The position numbers and the translations under genes were made by a program. A model generated the notes under the pieces. That model had not been told where the DNA came from, made no database searches, and saw nothing but the letters and a program-made list of their open reading frames with translations. DNA of 8,308 bases from Gammaproteobacteria bacterium. Its GTDB lineage: Bacteria; Pseudomonadota; Gammaproteobacteria; Pseudomonadales; Pseudomonadaceae. The stretch is from assembly GCA_012800475.1 (NCBI GenBank), contig JAAZJF010000153.1, positions 1 to 8,308 on the forward strand, in the 5' to 3' direction. Positions 6,577-8,308 of the stretch are shown here, in pieces; position 1 is the first letter of the stretch; every line of letters begins with the position of its first letter.

Positions 6577-7334
6577 TTGCTTGGGTGCTGCGTTTAGCTG
6601 CGTTAACAGGGATTATGTTGTTCACCAACGGCGCTTTTGCTGCGGATGATCCGTTATCCATTTCCGCGATTAAGTTAACGACAGATGCTGCAGGTCAGCA
6701 AGAGTATTCAGTTAGCTTACAAATTCTGCTGATTATGACAGCTCTGGGTTTTATCCCAGCGTTTGTGATGTTGATGACCTGTTTTACGCGCATCATTATC
6801 GTGTTTTCGATTTTGCGCCAAGCTTTAGGTTTACAACAAACACCGTCCAATCAGATTTTAGTGGGTCTGACTATTTTCTTAACGCTATTTATCATGGCGC
6901 CGGTGTTTGATCGAATCAATGAGGATGCGTTGCAGCCTTATTTAAAAGAGCACATCAATGTTGAGCAAGCGCTCAATGCTGCCGAGCAGCCGATCCGTGA
7001 GTTTATGCTGGCGCAAACACGCGAGTCTGATCTAGAGTTGTTTGTGCGTTTATCGAAGCGCACCGATATTGTGTCGGCCGAAGAAACACCCTTGGTTATC
7101 TTAATTCCAGCCTTTGTGACTTCAGAGCTGAAAACAGCGTTTCAAATTGGTTTTATGATTTTTATTCCCTTTTTGATTATTGATTTAGTGGTCGCCAGTA
7201 TTTTAATGGCCATGGGGATGATGATGCTCTCGCCATTGATTATTTCATTGCCGTTTAAAATCATGCTCTTTGTGTTAATTGATGGTTGGGCGTTGATTAT
7301 TGGCACATTAGCCAGCAGTTTCGGCACCTTATAA
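6573..7334 (+). CDS. fliP: Flagellar export gate protein FliP
   Basis: FliP forms the pentameric core of the FliPQR export channel in the inner membrane. The 253-residue product has a cleavable signal peptide (1-23, LFTNGAFA before ADD), usual for FliP, and four membrane segments at about 46-68, 94-113, 188-212 and 218-245. The signatures [19 protein letters not shown] and [19 protein letters not shown] are clear. A methionine-rich stretch (MGMMML, 214-219) corresponds to the methionine gasket region described for Salmonella FliP. AAGGA at 6562-6566 is 6 bases before the ATG, which overlaps the fliO stop. fliQ follows after 10 bases. Confidence 0.98.
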   Translation: MIAWVLRLAALTGIMLFTNGAFAADDPLSISAIKLTTDAAGQQEYSVSLQILLIMTALGFIPAFVMLMTCFTRIIIVFSILRQALGLQQTPSNQILVGLTIFLTLFIMAPVFDRINEDALQPYLKEHINVEQALNAAEQPIREFMLAQTRESDLELFVRLSKRTDIVSAEETPLVILIPAFVTSELKTAFQIGFMIFIPFLIIDLVVASILMAMGMMMLSPLIISLPFKIMLFVLIDGWALIIGTLASSFGTL

Positions 7335-7344
7335 GGAGCGCATA

Positions 7345-7614
7345 ATGGCCCCAGAAGTGGCGGTGGATTTATTTCGTGAAGCACTTTCGCTCACTGCTTT
7401 AGTAGTGGCGGCTATTATTGTGCCCAGCTTGTTAGTGGGTTTGCTGGTGGCGATGTTTCAAGCGGCAACACAAATTAATGAGCAAACCTTAAGTTTCCTG
7501 CCTCGACTCATGGTCAGTTTTATGACCTTGATCATACTCGGGCCGTGGCTGTTTGATCAGTGGATGAGCTTTACTACACGCTTGATTCATAATATTCCCT
7601 TTGTGATTGGGTAG
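7345..7614 (+). CDS. fliQ: Flagellar export gate protein FliQ
   Basis: FliQ is a small two-helix membrane protein that packs around FliP and FliR in the export gate. The 89-residue product is the standard family length, with membrane hairpin helices at about 14-38 and 52-72. The core LVGLLVAMFQAATQINEQTLSFLPRL is nearly invariant in FliQ. A strong ribosome site AAGGAG (7333-7338) overlaps the fliP stop codon and sits 6 bases before the ATG. fliR begins 11 bases after its stop. Confidence 0.98.
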   Translation: MAPEVAVDLFREALSLTALVVAAIIVPSLLVGLLVAMFQAATQINEQTLSFLPRLMVSFMTLIILGPWLFDQWMSFTTRLIHNIPFVIG

Positions 7615-7625
7615 TTGCAGCTGCC

Positions 7626-8308
7626 ATGCTAGAGCTCAGTAGCGCACAAATTGCGGGGTGGATTAGCAATTTTTTATTGCCCTTATTTCGCATTGCTGCA
7701 GTGCTGATGGTGATGCCGATTATTGGCACGCAGTTGGTGCCGCAACGGGTGCGTTTATATATGTCGCTCGCGATCACTGTGTTGCTGGTGCCAGTGTTGC
7801 CGGATATGCCACAGGTGGATGCGCTGAGTTTGCGCAGCATGCTGCTGATTGCTGAACAAGTGTTAATTGGCGCCATGCTGGGCTTTTCATTGCAGCTGTT
7901 TTTCCATATTTTTGTGTTTGCTGGGCAGTTGGTGTCCATGCAGATGGGTTTAGGCTTCGCCTCGATGATGGACCCCGCAACCGGGGTGTCGGTGCCCGTC
8001 TTGGGCCAGTTTTTACTGATGCTGGTGAGTTTGTTGTTTTTAGCGATGAATGGGCACTTAGTAGTATTTGATGTGCTTGCTGAAAGTTTTGTGACACTGC
8101 CGGTGGGGCAAAGCCTGAATATTGATCATTTTGCTATTGTGGCAGGGCGTTTGAGCTGGGTCATCGGTGCTGCTTTATTGCTGGCGTTACCGGCGGTCAG
8201 TGCGTTGTTGGTGATTAATATTGCGTTTGGCGTGATGACCCGTGCTGCGCCACAGTTGAATATTTTCACCATTGGTTTTCCGCTGACACTGGTGATGGGG
8301 CTGATTAT
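7626..8308 (+). CDS. fliR: Flagellar export gate protein FliR (3' end cut by the window)
   Basis: FliR completes the FliPQR export channel and contacts FlhB. The reading frame from ATG 7626 stays open to the window edge, giving 227 codons; the family is usually about 260 residues, so roughly 35 residues and the stop lie outside. The protein begins MLELSSAQIAGWI and has several membrane helices, including about 14-34, 46-60, 76-102, 126-145 and 176-200. The conserved MGLGFASMMDPATG (107-120) lies where the channel plug loop is found in FliR, and RAAPQLNIFTIGFPL (206-220) is a strong family signature. No good ribosome site is visible, so translation is probably coupled to fliQ, 11 bases upstream. 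The truncation comes from the window, not from mutation. Confidence 0.96.
   Translation, partial: MLELSSAQIAGWISNFLLPLFRIAAVLMVMPIIGTQLVPQRVRLYMSLAITVLLVPVLPDMPQVDALSLRSMLLIAEQVLIGAMLGFSLQLFFHIFVFAGQLVSMQMGLGFASMMDPATGVSVPVLGQFLLMLVSLLFLAMNGHLVVFDVLAESFVTLPVGQSLNIDHFAIVAGRLSWVIGAALLLALPAVSALLVINIAFGVMTRAAPQLNIFTIGFPLTLVMGLI

Noticed and set aside
7574..8097. Two minus-strand open frames (121 and 107 codons) opposite fliR
   Set aside because: The plus-strand frame from 7626 encodes a convincing FliR up to the window edge; the minus frames show no domain and are antisense shadows.

Overview
The window looks like chromosomal DNA from a gammaproteobacterium, most likely Pseudomonadaceae or a close relative with a moderate GC content. 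The evidence is the Pseudomonas-type TtcA sequence, the gene order fliK-fliL-fliM-fliN-fliO-fliP-fliQ-fliR, and sigma-54-type promoters in front of flagellar genes. This placement is by recognition only, because no database search was run.

Left part (1-2594), housekeeping genes: a ketopantoate reductase (PanE/ApbA family, + strand) faces a C-terminal J-domain protein (- strand). Their 3' ends overlap by 12 bases. The J-domain gene is divergent from ttcA, which encodes the tRNA 2-thiocytidine synthetase. The divergent interval holds two inverted repeats. One is a nearly perfect 34-bp palindrome just in front of the ttcA start, the most unusual non-coding element in the window.

Right part (2595-8308), flagellar genes: fliK (hook-length control) lies behind a well-spaced sigma-54 promoter that also fixes its start codon. 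A second, weaker sigma-54-like site precedes fliL and probably starts a long operon. That operon encodes FliL (stator/basal-body protein), the C-ring switch proteins FliM and FliN, and the export-gate proteins FliO, FliP, FliQ and FliR. FliR runs off the right edge, and flhB would be expected next. Tight spacing and an ATGA overlap (fliO/fliP) support co-transcription and translational coupling.

No mobile elements, CRISPR arrays, RNA genes or phage genes were seen, and all coding sequences look intact. I did not find a wholly new system. The points worth a second look are the ttcA palindrome, the two sigma-54 sites, a FliM-like EIDA(M/L)L peptide inside FliN, and three probable start-site corrections.
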